Assembly: GCA_963843805.1 (NCBI GenBank)
Contig: CAWJLY010000009.1
Coordinates: 930,001-994,000 of the forward strand
DNA length: 64,000 nt
DNA from: Ideonella_A sp963843805
GTDB lineage: Bacteria > Pseudomonadota > Gammaproteobacteria > Burkholderiales > Burkholderiaceae_C
Direction: 5' to 3'
A program made the translations under genes and the position numbers. Below, in pieces: positions 16,733-25,845 of the stretch (position 1 is the first letter of the stretch; each line of letters starts with the position of its first letter). The notes under the pieces were generated by a model. That model had not been told where the DNA came from and did not search any database. It was given only the letters and a program-made list of their open reading frames with translations.

Positions 16733-17971
16733 TTATTTCTTGCCCGCGGTCAGTGCACCTTTGGCGTTGACATCCTTGACGCGAACTTCGGACGCCTTTT
16801 TCGCGTCGGTCTCGTAGGCGTAGACGACGCGTTGGCCCTTGACTTCGCCGAAGACCGGGATGTTGGCGGTGATCGCGTCATGATCCTTGACGCTGAACGG
16901 CTTGTTGTAGGTCGTCACGACGCCTTCGACCGGCGACTTCAGGTCCTCGAGCGCGGCCTTGATTTTCGGGCCATCGGTCGACGCGGCCTGCTTGATCGCG
17001 GCGGCCAGCAGATAGACCGAGTCGTAGCCCTGGGCGGCCGACACCGGCGAATCGATGCGGCTGTTCTTCGGGTTGAAGGTCTTCAGGTAGTTGACGATGA
17101 ACGACTGGCGCTTGGGCGTCGTCGGCTCCTGGATGAAGGTCTGCGGCATGCGAGCGCCTTCACCACCAGGGCCGGCGTTGTCGATGTAGTTGGCCATCGA
17201 CAGCGTCCAGCTGCCGATCATCGGAACCTTCCAGCCCAGCTTGGTCATGCCGTTGGCGATTTGCGCCAGCTCGGGACCGATGCCGTAGGTCAGGATCGCT
17301 TCGGCACCGGCTTCCTTGGCCTTCAGCAGCTGGGGCGTCATGTCGACGTCCTTGATGTTGAACTTCTCGGTCGCGACCGGCTTGATGCCCTTCTGCTCGA
17401 GCGCCTTCTCGAGGTCGGCGCGGCCGAGCTGGCCGTAGTTGGTGCTGTCGGCGAGGATCGCGACCTTCTTGAAGCCGCGGCGCGTGATCGCCTCCTCGAC
17501 GATCATCGGCGCCTGGATGCTGTCGTGCGCCGAGTTGCGGAAGACGTAATTCTCGGGCTGGTCGTCGAACTGGCGGGTGATCGCCGAGCCGGTGGCGACG
17601 TTGTTCATCACCGGGATCTTGGCTTCCTGGAAGAAGCGCTGCGAGGCCAGCGCGACGCCGGTATTGATGTAGCCGACGACGGCGACGACCTTTTCCTTGT
17701 TGATCAGCTCCTGGGCGATCTGCACGCCGCGTTCGTTTTTCGCCTCATCGTCGCGTTCGACCAGCAGGATCGGCCGACCGAGCACGCCGCCGGCCTTGTT
17801 GATCTCATCGGTCGCCATGCGCACACCGTCGCGCATGCTCACGCCCATCGACGACGAACCGCCGGTGAACGGGCCGTCGACGCCGATCTTGATCGGCTCG
17901 GCTGCGCTGGCGGCCAGGGAGGCGAATGCCAACGTCAGCGACGCAGCGAGGGTATGAAAGGCAAGCTTCAT
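16733..17971 (-). CDS. Periplasmic substrate-binding protein of the liv-type ABC transporter
   Basis: 412 residues from the ATG at 17971 ('MKLAFHTLAASLTLAF'), chosen because it begins a clear Sec signal peptide ending 'LAASAAEP'; a longer frame to 18022 adds non-signal residues. The mature part has the type I periplasmic-binding fold of LivK/AmiC-like proteins ('IKIGVDGPFTGGSSSMG', 'VVAVVGYINTGVALA', 'ILTYGIGPELAQI'). It delivers the substrate to LivH/LivM. The substrate may be a branched-chain amino acid, an amide or an aromatic acid; sequence alone does not decide. Confidence 0.88.
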   Translation of the reverse strand: MKLAFHTLAASLTLAFASLAASAAEPIKIGVDGPFTGGSSSMGVSMRDGVRMATDEINKAGGVLGRPILLVERDDEAKNERGVQIAQELINKEKVVAVVGYINTGVALASQRFFQEAKIPVMNNVATGSAITRQFDDQPENYVFRNSAHDSIQAPMIVEEAITRRGFKKVAILADSTNYGQLGRADLEKALEQKGIKPVATEKFNIKDVDMTPQLLKAKEAGAEAILTYGIGPELAQIANGMTKLGWKVPMIGSWTLSMANYIDNAGPGGEGARMPQTFIQEPTTPKRQSFIVNYLKTFNPKNSRIDSPVSAAQGYDSVYLLAAAIKQAASTDGPKIKAALEDLKSPVEGVVTTYNKPFSVKDHDAITANIPVFGEVKGQRVVYAYETDAKKASEVRVKDVNAKGALTAGKK

Positions 17972-18136
17972 GGTGGGACTCCGGCAGAACAGGGGAAGGT
18001 TCAGACGATCGCGTCGATGCAAGCGTCAGCGAAACCCGGATGGTGCCCATCAAGTCCGCTGTACGCTTCCGTCGCAATACGCAGCCGGGCTCCGCGGCAT
18101 CACGTACTCGCTCACCCTATGCTCGTTAACCCGAAA

Positions 18137-18814
18137 TCACCCGATCTTCGGTGTCCTGCTCGTCGCATGTTCGACCGCATAGCGGATCAGATCAGCCTGC
18201 CCCTCGAGCTCAAGCTTGCGGCGAATGCTCTGACGGTGCGTCTCGACGGTACGTACGCCGATATCGAGGCTGCGTGCGATCAGCTTGCTCGACTGCCCGA
18301 GCCCGAGCAAAGCCAGCACCTCGAGTTCGCGTTCGGACAACTGCACCCGCCCGGCCGGCTTGCGGAACAGGCGCTGCGCCAGCACCGGGCTCAGATAGCT
18401 GCCGCCAGCAGAGACCGTACGAATCGCGCTGATGATTTCGGCCGATGGCGAATCTTTCAGCACATAGCCGCGGGCGCCGGCGGCCATCGCGCTTTCAACA
18501 TACTCGTTGCTGTCGTACATGCTCAGGATCAGCACGATCAATCCCGGCGAGTGCGCCAGCAGCCGGCCGGTCAGCTCGATCCCGTTGACCTCGCGCATGC
18601 CGATGTCCATCAACACCACGTTCGGTCGGCAGGCCATCAACTGGCGTTCGGCCTCGGCAGCATCCCCGGCTTCGCCGACGACTTCGATATCGGCAACACT
18701 TTCCAGGCGCGCACGCAGGCCGTCGCGCACCAGCGGATGGTCGTCGACCAGCAGGACACCGATCGGTTGGCCATATGCAGCCCCGACGGGAAGTGTCGCA
18801 GGCGCCGGTTTCAT
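18137..18814 (-). CDS. NarL/LuxR-type response regulator
   Basis: A 225-residue regulator. The N-terminal receiver has 'LLVDDHPLVRDG' and the phospho-accepting Asp in 'VVLMDIGMRE', and the switch Lys is in 'YVLKDSPSAE'. The C-terminal LuxR helix-turn-helix reads 'LSERELEVLALLGLGQ' and 'IGVRTVETHRQSIRRKLEL'. It begins one base after the stop of the Cache-domain kinase, its obvious partner. The liv operon starts about 165 bases downstream on the same strand, making it the likely target (inference). Confidence 0.9.
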   Translation of the reverse strand: MKPAPATLPVGAAYGQPIGVLLVDDHPLVRDGLRARLESVADIEVVGEAGDAAEAERQLMACRPNVVLMDIGMREVNGIELTGRLLAHSPGLIVLILSMYDSNEYVESAMAAGARGYVLKDSPSAEIISAIRTVSAGGSYLSPVLAQRLFRKPAGRVQLSERELEVLALLGLGQSSKLIARSLDIGVRTVETHRQSIRRKLELEGQADLIRYAVEHATSRTPKIG

Positions 18815-18815
18815 G

Positions 18816-20189
18816 TCAGCTCACCTGGGAGAATCGGTCGATGGCATGGAACGGAACCTCTGCCACGATCTGCGTGCCGTGCGGGCGCGAGGCGATATTC
18901 AGTTGACCGCCGACGGTGGTCAGACGCTCGCGCATGTTGCGCAAACCGATTCCTTCGCGCGGGTGGCGGGTGATTGCCTCAGTGTCGAAGCCGCCGCCAT
19001 CGTCCTCGATCTGCAGGCGCAATCCGCTCGGCTCGGAGGTCAAGGCAAAGCAGACCCGGGAGGCGCCGGCGTGTTTGCTGACATTGGTCAGCGCCTCCTG
19101 CGCGACGCGAAACAACGTGGTCCGGACTTCGTCGGGCAGGTCGGCAGGTTCTTCGCAAGGATCGAACTTGAACGACATCCCGCGGGTCGAACACATCTCC
19201 TCACCGAGCTGCCGAAGCGCTGTCGTCAGCCCGAAGGTGTCCAGCTCGGCCGGGCGCAGACGGTGCGAGATGCGGCGCACACCGTCCAGCGCACTGTCGA
19301 TGCGGTCGAGCGCGCGGCGCAGCACCGGGCGCGCCGAGTCGTCCGACAGACTGATCCGGTCGAGCGCTGCCTCGGTCAGAAGCTTGGCCGAAACCAGCGT
19401 CTGGCTGGTTCCATCGTGCAGTTCTCGCGACAACCACGCGCGCTCGTCTTCCTGCGAGCGCGCCAGTTTGCGAGCCAGCAGGGTCAGTTTGGCATCGGCT
19501 GCCCGCAACTCACTGACGCCCAGACCCAGAATGCCGGCAAAGATGATGGCCAGGGAAGCGACCGCAGCCAGCGCGATCCAGCGCATCGTTGCATCGACGT
19601 TGGCCGCGAGCTGACGGTCGAGCTGGTGCATCACATGGTCGAGGTCGTCGGTGTAGACACCGGTGCCGATCATCCAGTGCCAGCGGTCGAGGCCGGTCAC
19701 ATAGCCGAGCTTGGGTGCCTGGCCGCGCGTCGACGGCTTCTGCCAGCTGTAGGTGACGAAACCGCCGCCTCCGCGCGCCTTGTCGATCAACATCCGGATC
19801 GCCGGCAGACCGCCAGAATCCTTCATCTGCAGCAGATTCTTGCCGACAAGTTCAGGTTGCCGGGGGTGCATCAATACCGTGCCGTCGTAGTCATAGAGAA
19901 AAAAGTAGCCATCCGGGCCATACGAGAGGTCGGCCAGTTGATGACGCGCCATGCGCTTGATGTCGTCATCGTCACGTCCGGTGTTGTAGTACGGGCTGAC
20001 GGTGCTCAATGCGAGCGCCACGTAGTGGCGCAACTCGTCCTGCGTCAAGGCGGTGTAGCTGCTGCGCACCAGTTCCTGCTGGCTGTGCGCCAGCGCGTAC
20101 TGCTGCTGCCGCAGCACATAGGCGATCAAGCCGAGCGATAGCAGCAGCGGAAGTATGGCAACCAGCAGCAATTTTCCGCGCAGCCGCAT
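18816..20189 (-). CDS. Cache-domain sensor histidine kinase (HisKA_3 type)
   Basis: A 457-residue inner-membrane kinase: membrane span at about 7-25, periplasmic single-Cache (sCache_2-like) domain at about 35-190 ('DGYFFLYDYDGTVLMHP', 'WHWMIGTGVYTDDLD'), second span at about 205-225, a dimerisation domain with phospho-acceptor His in 'LSRELHDGTSQ', and a HATPase domain ('GIGLRNMRERL'). Periplasmic Cache_2 domains bind small organic acids or amino acids. With the adjacent LuxR-type regulator and liv transporter it forms a plausible sense-and-import unit. Confidence 0.9.
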   Translation of the reverse strand: MRLRGKLLLVAILPLLLSLGLIAYVLRQQQYALAHSQQELVRSSYTALTQDELRHYVALALSTVSPYYNTGRDDDDIKRMARHQLADLSYGPDGYFFLYDYDGTVLMHPRQPELVGKNLLQMKDSGGLPAIRMLIDKARGGGGFVTYSWQKPSTRGQAPKLGYVTGLDRWHWMIGTGVYTDDLDHVMHQLDRQLAANVDATMRWIALAAVASLAIIFAGILGLGVSELRAADAKLTLLARKLARSQEDERAWLSRELHDGTSQTLVSAKLLTEAALDRISLSDDSARPVLRRALDRIDSALDGVRRISHRLRPAELDTFGLTTALRQLGEEMCSTRGMSFKFDPCEEPADLPDEVRTTLFRVAQEALTNVSKHAGASRVCFALTSEPSGLRLQIEDDGGGFDTEAITRHPREGIGLRNMRERLTTVGGQLNIASRPHGTQIVAEVPFHAIDRFSQVS

Positions 20190-20248
20190 GGCTTACAACG
20201 CCAGTTCCCTGTCCATCAGATCAAATGTAATCCGCGTCATCGTGGCCG

Positions 20249-21192
20249 CTACTCCAGGTTCTGCACCTGCTCCCTCATCTGCTCGATCGCCACCTTCATC
20301 TCGACGGCGGTATTCGTCAGTTCGATTGATGCGGCTTTCGAGCCGAGGGTGTTGGCTTCGCGCAGCAATTCCTGGATCAGGAAGTCGAGGCGTTTGCCGA
20401 CTTCGCCGCCGGCTTTGAGCAGGCGGGCGATCTCTTCGAGGTGGGCGCGCAGTCGGGCCAGTTCTTCGGCCACATCGATGCGGATGGCATAGGCCGCGGC
20501 TTCGTTCAGCGCGCGCTCCTGCAACGCTGCCTGCGAGATCGTCTGCGCGGCGCCGGTCGATTCGAGCGCCTCGCGCCAGCGCTCGAGAAACTTCTGCTGC
20601 TGCCGTTGCACGACTTCGGGAACCAGCGGTCGGCCTGATCGGCCAGTTCGCGCAGGCGTTCGATGCGCTCGTGCAGCACGGCGACCAGCTTGTCGCCTTC
20701 GCGCTGGCGCGCCTGGCGCAGGCCCTTGATCGCCTTCTTGGCGGCAGCCAGCGCGGCTTCGTCGAGCCGTTCGGCCGGCGCTGCGCTCTTGCACCAGTGC
20801 AACACCTCGTTGACGCTCAGTGGCGCTGCCTTTGGCAGCCATGAACAAACGGCTTCCTGCAGATGGGCCAGCTTGCTCAGTTGGGCTGGTTGTGGTTGTG
20901 GCCAGGCCTGCTCGGATTCGGCGCGGGTCGATATCCGCAATTCGATCTTGCCTCGCCGCAGCGAGGCGCCGATCAATTCGCGCAGCGTCGGTTCGAGCGA
21001 GCGCAATTCGTCTGGAAGGCGGAACGACAAGTCGAGAAAACGGCCGTTGACGGAGCGGACTTCGACGCTGACCGACGCCCCGATCGGACTCGCCGCGGAC
21101 TCGTCAGCGGGCTTGTCGGTATCGGTGGGCAACGCGGCTGAACCGGCACCGCTGCTGGCGCTGGCGTAGCCGGTCATGCTGTAGACTGGCAT
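20249..21192 (-). CDS. yicC: YicC-family endoribonuclease (one frameshift in this sequence)
   Basis: The start at 21192 gives 'MPVYSMTGYAS', the conserved YicC N-terminus. The first ~190 codons run in one frame through 'RSVNGRFLDLSFRLPDELR' and 'EGDKLVAVLHERI'. From about 20625 the coding signal continues in another frame with 'QQQKFLERWREALE' and the family C-terminus 'REANTLGSKAASIELT' and 'AVEMKVAIEQMREQVQNLE'. One small indel near 20620-20628 explains this. An internal insertion near residues 15-35 ('TDTDKPADESAAS') is unusual. YicC proteins are ribonucleases implicated in small-RNA turnover. The gene is divergent from the kinase gene with a 27-base gap. Confidence 0.85.
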
Positions 21193-21219
21193 GAAGTCTC
21201 GCGCAATCAAAAGCTGATT

Positions 21220-22188
21220 ATGTCAAAGCCCAAACCTGCCTCGTTGCCGGCTGGCACGGTGGTAGGCGGGTATCACATCATCAAGCGCCTGGCTTCGGGT
21301 GGTTTCGGTGTCGTCTATCTGGCCGAAGATTCCGAGCGCCGCATGGTGGCGCTGAAGGAATATATCCCTGCGTCGCTGGCCGAGCGTTCGCCCGGCGAAC
21401 TGGTGCCGCGGGTTCAGCCCGACAAGCAGCCGCTCTATCGGCTCGGGCTGAAAAGCTTTTTCGAAGAAGGCCGCTCGCTGGCGCAGATCTCGCATCCCAG
21501 CGTCGTCAGCGTGCTCAATTTTTTCCGCGAGAACGAAACCGTCTACATGGTGATGAACTACCTGCAGGGCGATACGCTGCAGGATTTCATCGTCACCGCG
21601 CGCGATCTGAAGCGCGACAAGGTGTTCCGTGAATCGACGATCCGCTCGCTGTTCGACGAGATGCTGCGCGGCCTGCGCATCGTCCATCAGCACAAGATGC
21701 TGCACCTCGACATCAAGCCGGCCAACGTCTTCATCACCAACGACAACAAGGCGGTGCTGCTCGACTTCGGCGCTGCGCGCGAGGTGCTGAGCAAGCAGGG
21801 CGATTTCATCCGCCCGATGTACACGCCGGGTTTTGCGGCGCCCGAGATGTATCGCCGCGACGGTTCGCTGGGCCCGTGGACCGACATCTATGCGATCGGC
21901 GCCTGCCTGTATGCCTGCATGCAGGGTTATCCGCCGTACGATGCGCCGCAGCGCATCGAGAAGGACCGGCTGGCGCTGAGCCTGTCGCGGCTGCGCAATG
22001 TCTATTCGGACAACCTGATCGAGGTCACCGAATGGTGCATGTCGCTCGATCCGCTGGCGCGTCCGCAAAGCGTGTTTGCGCTGCAGAAGGAACTGGCGCG
22101 CGAGACCGAGCGCCGCTATACCAAGCTGAGCTTCAGCGAGCGCCTGAAGCTCGGCGTCGAGACGCTGACGACCGGCGCGAAGAGCTGA
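21220..22188 (+). CDS. Serine/threonine protein kinase
   Basis: A 322-residue soluble Hanks-type kinase: Gly-rich loop 'LASGGFGVVY' at residues 24-33, ATP-binding Lys46 in 'VALKEY', catalytic loop 'HLDIKPANV' (His-Leu-Asp in place of His-Arg-Asp), 'DFGAA' and 'APEMY' in the activation segment. No membrane span or sensor domain is present. It is followed after 6 bases by a PP2C phosphatase gene, so kinase and phosphatase form an antagonistic pair. The pair sits between yicC and rph as in many Burkholderiales; targets are unknown. Confidence 0.92.
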   Translation: MSKPKPASLPAGTVVGGYHIIKRLASGGFGVVYLAEDSERRMVALKEYIPASLAERSPGELVPRVQPDKQPLYRLGLKSFFEEGRSLAQISHPSVVSVLNFFRENETVYMVMNYLQGDTLQDFIVTARDLKRDKVFRESTIRSLFDEMLRGLRIVHQHKMLHLDIKPANVFITNDNKAVLLDFGAAREVLSKQGDFIRPMYTPGFAAPEMYRRDGSLGPWTDIYAIGACLYACMQGYPPYDAPQRIEKDRLALSLSRLRNVYSDNLIEVTEWCMSLDPLARPQSVFALQKELARETERRYTKLSFSERLKLGVETLTTGAKS

Positions 22189-22194
22189 CCGGCG

Positions 22195-23028
22195 ATGCGC
22201 TTCAGCGTTTTCCAGATCAGCCGCAAGGGCGGGCGCGAGAAAAACGAGGACCGCGTCGGCTACAGCTATACGCGCCACAGCGGCCTGTTCGCGGTGGCCG
22301 ACGGCATGGGTGGGCACCCGGAAGGCGAGGTCGCCGCGCAACTGGCGTTGCAGACGATCGCCGGGCGATTCCAGCGCGAGGCCAGGCCGCGCATCGACGA
22401 TCCGCAGGCCTTTCTGCAGGAGGCGATCATCGCCGGCCATCATCAGCTGCAGCGGTACGGCGAACGCAAGGCGATGAAAGATACGCCGCGCACCACGATC
22501 GTGGCTTGCGTGCTGCAGGATCACGATGCCTGGTGGGCGCATTGCGGCGATTCGCGCCTTTATCTGATCCGCGAGGGTCGATTGTTCGTCCGCACGCGCG
22601 ATCATTCGATGGCCGAACTCGAGCAGGCCAAGCCGCCGGCGATGCGCTCGGAACGCTTCAATCGCAACGTGTTGTTCACCTGCCTGGGCAGCCCGGGCAT
22701 TCCGGTGGTCGATTTCGCCGGGCCGATCGCGCTGCAGCCGAATGACCGCCTGTTGTTGTGCTCGGACGGTCTGTGGGGAACGGTCGGCGAATTGCGGCTT
22801 GTCGCAGGGCATGAGCGAAGACACGATCGACCAGGCTCTGCCGAGCGCTGGTCGATCTGGCGCTGCGCAACGGCGGCTCGCGCTGCGACAATGTCACCGC
22901 ACTGGCCATCGAATGGGAGGCCGCCGACGGACCAGGCGGCGATACCGATGGCGGTGACTCCCGATTCGATCCCGAGGCGACGATACCCGCGCTCCTGCGC
23001 CAGCGATTCGCGCCTGTCCTCTACCTGA
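22195..23028 (+). CDS. PP2C-family protein phosphatase (frameshifted C-terminus)
   Basis: The intact N-terminal 200 residues show all early PP2C metal motifs: 'KNEDRVGY', 'ADGMGGHPEG', 'HCGDSRLYL' and 'LLCSDGLWG'. After 'GTVGE' (about 22790) the frame is lost: the expected 'LSQGMSEDTIDQALP' and the last metal motif 'CDNVTALAIEWE' appear in other frames at about 22800-22920, so at least two small indels are present near 22795 and 22845. The true end is uncertain; a TGA at 23026-23028 just before rph is likely. It probably reverses the action of the adjacent kinase. Confidence 0.82.
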   Translation: MRFSVFQISRKGGREKNEDRVGYSYTRHSGLFAVADGMGGHPEGEVAAQLALQTIAGRFQREARPRIDDPQAFLQEAIIAGHHQLQRYGERKAMKDTPRTTIVACVLQDHDAWWAHCGDSRLYLIREGRLFVRTRDHSMAELEQAKPPAMRSERFNRNVLFTCLGSPGIPVVDFAGPIALQPNDRLLLCSDGLWGTVGELRLVAGHERRHDRPGSAERWSIWRCATAARAATMSPHWPSNGRPPTDQAAIPMAVTPDSIPRRRYPRSCASDSRLSST

Positions 23029-23040
23029 AAGGTTGTCTCG

Positions 23041-23768
23041 ATGAGTTTTGTCCGCACGCAAGGCCGTGCCCTCGATGCATTGCGCCCGGTGACGCTGCAA
23101 CGCCGTTATACCCGCCATGCCGAAGGTTCGGTGCTGGTGTCGTTCGGCGATACCAAGGTCTTGTGCACCGCTTCGGTCGAAGAGCGGGTGCCGCCGCACA
23201 AGCGCGGCAGCGGCGAAGGCTGGGTCACCGCCGAATACGGCATGTTGCCGCGTGCCACCCATACCCGCAGCGACCGCGAGGCCGCGCGCGGCAAACAGAG
23301 CGGGCGCACCCAGGAAATCCAGCGTCTGATCGGCCGCTCGCTGCGCTGCGTCTTCGATCTCGGCAAGCTCGGCGAGCGCACGATCTCGCTCGATTGCGAC
23401 GTGCTGCAGGCCGATGGCGGAACCCGCACCGCAGCGATCACCGGCGCCTATGTCGCGGCGCATGACGCGGTCAGCTGGTTGATCGCACAGGGCAAACTGA
23501 GCGAGTCGCCGATCCGTGGCGCGGTTGCCGCGGTATCGGTCGGTCTGGTCGACGGCTGCCGCACTGCTCGACCTCGAATATGTCGAGGACGCCGGCCTGC
23601 GACACCGACATGAATGTCGTGATGACCGGCAGCGGTGGCTTTGTCGAAGTGCAGGGCACGGCCGAGGGCGCAGCCTTCAGCCGCGCGCAGATGAACGAAC
23701 TGCTGGCGCTGGCCGAACTGGGCATCGGACAGCTGATCAGCGCGCAGCAGCAGGCGCTGGCCGATTGA
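23041..23768 (+). CDS. rph: Ribonuclease PH (two compensating frameshifts)
   Basis: RNase PH trims tRNA 3' ends phosphorolytically. The start gives 'MSFVRTQGRALDALRPV', followed by family signatures 'SVLVSFGDTKVLCTASVEE', 'GWVTAEYGMLPRATHTR' and 'SLDCDVLQADGGTRTAAI'. Near 23559 one extra base ('GGCTGCC') and near 23597 another ('GGCCTGC') move the frame through 'AALLDLEYVEDAG' and into 'DTDMNVVMTGSGGFVEVQGT', ending at the TGA at 23766-23768. Removing single bases restores a normal ~240-residue protein. Two indels within 40 bases in a conserved gene look like sequence error. Confidence 0.9.
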
Positions 23769-23802
23769 TCATGTGTCAGGCGCAATGCTCGACAGGCCGT
23801 CG

Positions 23803-24410
23803 ATGAAACTCGTTCTGGCATCGAACAACGCCCACAAGCTGGTCGAGTTGAGCAGCCTGCTGGCCGAGTTGTCGATCGAACTGGTCAGCCAGGGCAGCCT
23901 GGGAATCGGTGAGGCCGAAGAGCCGCATCCGACGTTTGTCGAGAACGCGCTGGCCAAGGCGCGCCATGCCGCAGCGCATTCGGGCTTGCCGGCGCTGGCC
24001 GACGATTCCGGGCTGTGTGTCGATGCGCTGGATGGCGCGCCCGGGCGTGCTGTCGGCGCGTTATGCAGGCCTGTTCGGCGAGCCGGCGGGTGATGCTGCC
24101 AACAACCGGGTACTGCTCGAGAAGATGGCCGGCCAGACCAGGCGCGTCGGCGCGATTCGTCGGCGTGCTGGTGGCGGTGCGATCGGCCGATGACCCCGAG
24201 CCGCTGGTCGCGATGGGCCGCTGGCATGGCGAGTTGCTCGATTGCGCCGCGCGGCCGAGCACGGCTTCGGCTACGACCCCTTGTTGTGGATCCCGGCGTT
24301 CGAGCTGCAGCGTGGCCGAGTTGCGCGCCGAGGTGAAGAACCGGCACAGCCACCGCGCCTTGGCGGCGGCGCAGATGCGCGGCCTGATGCGCGAGGTCTG
24401 GCGTGCCTGA
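23803..24410 (+). CDS. rdgB: dITP/XTP pyrophosphatase RdgB (several frameshifts)
   Basis: The start at 23803 gives 'MKLVLASNNAHKLVELSSLL', the family N-terminus. The conserved 'ALADDSGLCVDALDGAPG' follows, then the frame breaks: 'LSARYAGLFGEPAGDAANN' (near 24060-24100), 'ARFVGVLVAVRSADDPEP' (near 24150-24205) and 'SVAELRAEVKNRHSHRALA' (to the TGA at 24408-24410) lie in different frames. The first break is explained by one extra C in 'GCGCCCGGGCG'. RdgB removes non-canonical purine nucleotides from the pool. The stop overlaps the next gene's likely start. Confidence 0.88.
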
Positions 24411-25702
24411 GCAGGCGCTGCCGTGGCCGCGCAAGCCGGCGTGTCGATGCAGACGAATCGAGCGCAGTTGCCAGTCGGCCGCGGCACAGCTGCTTCGCCA
24501 CATGCGCCCCGGCACGCTGAACCTGAGCGCCCTGCCGCCGCTGTCGCTGTATGTCCACCTGCCGTGGTGTCTGAAGAAGTGTCCGTACTGCGATTTCAAT
24601 TCGCATGAATGGGGGCCGCGCAGCGAGCGGCCATGCGGCGTTGCCGCAGCAGCGTTATCTGGATGCCTTGCGCGCCGACCTCGAAGCCGCGCTGCCGCTG
24701 ATCTGGGGCCGGCGCGTGCACAGCATCTTCATCGGCGGCGGCACGCCCAGCCTGTTCGAGCCGGCGGCCATCGACCAGTTGCTCGGCGACATCCGCGCCC
24801 GCGTCAACCTCGAACCCGATTGCGAGATCACGCTCGAGGCCAACCCCGGCACCTTCGAGCGCGACCGCTTCCGCGATTTCCGCGCCGCCGGCGTCAACCG
24901 ACTGTCGATCGGCGTGCAGAGTTTCGACGATGACAAGTTGCATGCGCTCGGCCGCGTTCACGATGCGGCGCACAGGCACGTGCCGCGGTCGAAGAGGCGG
25001 CCGATTGTTTCGAGACCTTCAACATCGACCTGATGTATGCACTGCCCGGGCAGACGCTGGCGCAATGCGCCGCCGATCTCGAACAGGCACTGGCGTTCGA
25101 GCCGCCGCATCTGTCGATCTACCAGCTGACGCTGGAGCCGAATACCTTGTTCGCCCAGCCACCCGCCGGCGGGCCGCTGGCGTTGCCGGACGACGACCTG
25201 GCCTTCGACATGCTCGATCTGATCAGCGCGCGCACCGCTGCATCGGGCCTTGAGCGTTACGAGGTTTCTGCCTTCGCACGCGACGGGCACCGCTGCGCGC
25301 ACAACCTCAACTATTGGCAATTCGGCGATTACCTGGGAATTGGCGCTGGCGCGCACGGCAAACTCAGTTTTGCGCACCGGGTGATGCGGCAGGTCAAGTT
25401 TCGCGATCCGCTTGCCTACATGGAAAAGGCCGAGCGCCGGGGCGGCGGTAGCCCAGGAGAACGAGGTGACGCGCAGCGAATTGCCGTTCGAATTCATGCT
25501 CAATGCCTTGCGGCTGAAAGACGGCTTTCGGCTCGCCGATTTCAGTGCGCGGACCGGCCTGCCGATCGGTGCGATCGGCGCCGCGCTGGATGTGGCCGAA
25601 CGGCGTGGCCTGCTCGAGCGCGACTTCGAGCGCGTCTGGCCGACCGCTCGTGGCTTCGATTTTCTCAGTGATCTGCAGGCGCTTTTCTTGCCGTCCGACT
25701 GA
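24403..25702 (+). CDS. hemW: HemW-type radical SAM protein (several frameshifts)
   Basis: Formerly annotated as oxygen-independent coproporphyrinogen oxidase-like, HemW is a heme chaperone. The radical-SAM Cys motif is in 'WCLKKCPYCDFNSHEWG'. The start is uncertain: GTG at 24403 overlaps the rdgB stop, and ATG at 24502 lies 19 residues before the core. Coding then moves between frames: 'SIFIGGGTPSLFEP' and 'RLSIGVQSFDDDKL' (24605-24960), 'LMYALPGQTLAQC' and 'HNLNYWQFGDYLGIGAGAHG' (25030-25440), then the HemN C-terminal domain ('RLADFSARTGL') to the TGA at 25702. Breaks lie near 24610, 24975 and 25440. Confidence 0.87.
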
Positions 25703-25845
25703 TCGAACCTGCGCGCTCGAGCGGGAATCGCTTGTTCAGCTTTTCGGATATGCGCGGTCCGCACCCTTCATTTCAGCCACTGCCTGCATCACGGGCACTG
25801 CTAGACTGCCGCCGAGACGGGCCTTGGCCTGCCATCCACCACCAG

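Noticed and set aside
16601..18973. A 790-codon plus-strand frame across the binding protein and response regulator genes
   Set aside because: Spans two well-recognised minus-strand genes and their intergenic gap, with no protein family signature.
23041..25702. Programmed frameshifting in rph, rdgB and hemW
   Set aside because: Breaks are numerous, lie at different sites and lack slippery heptamers; single-base correction gives normal proteins, so error is simpler.
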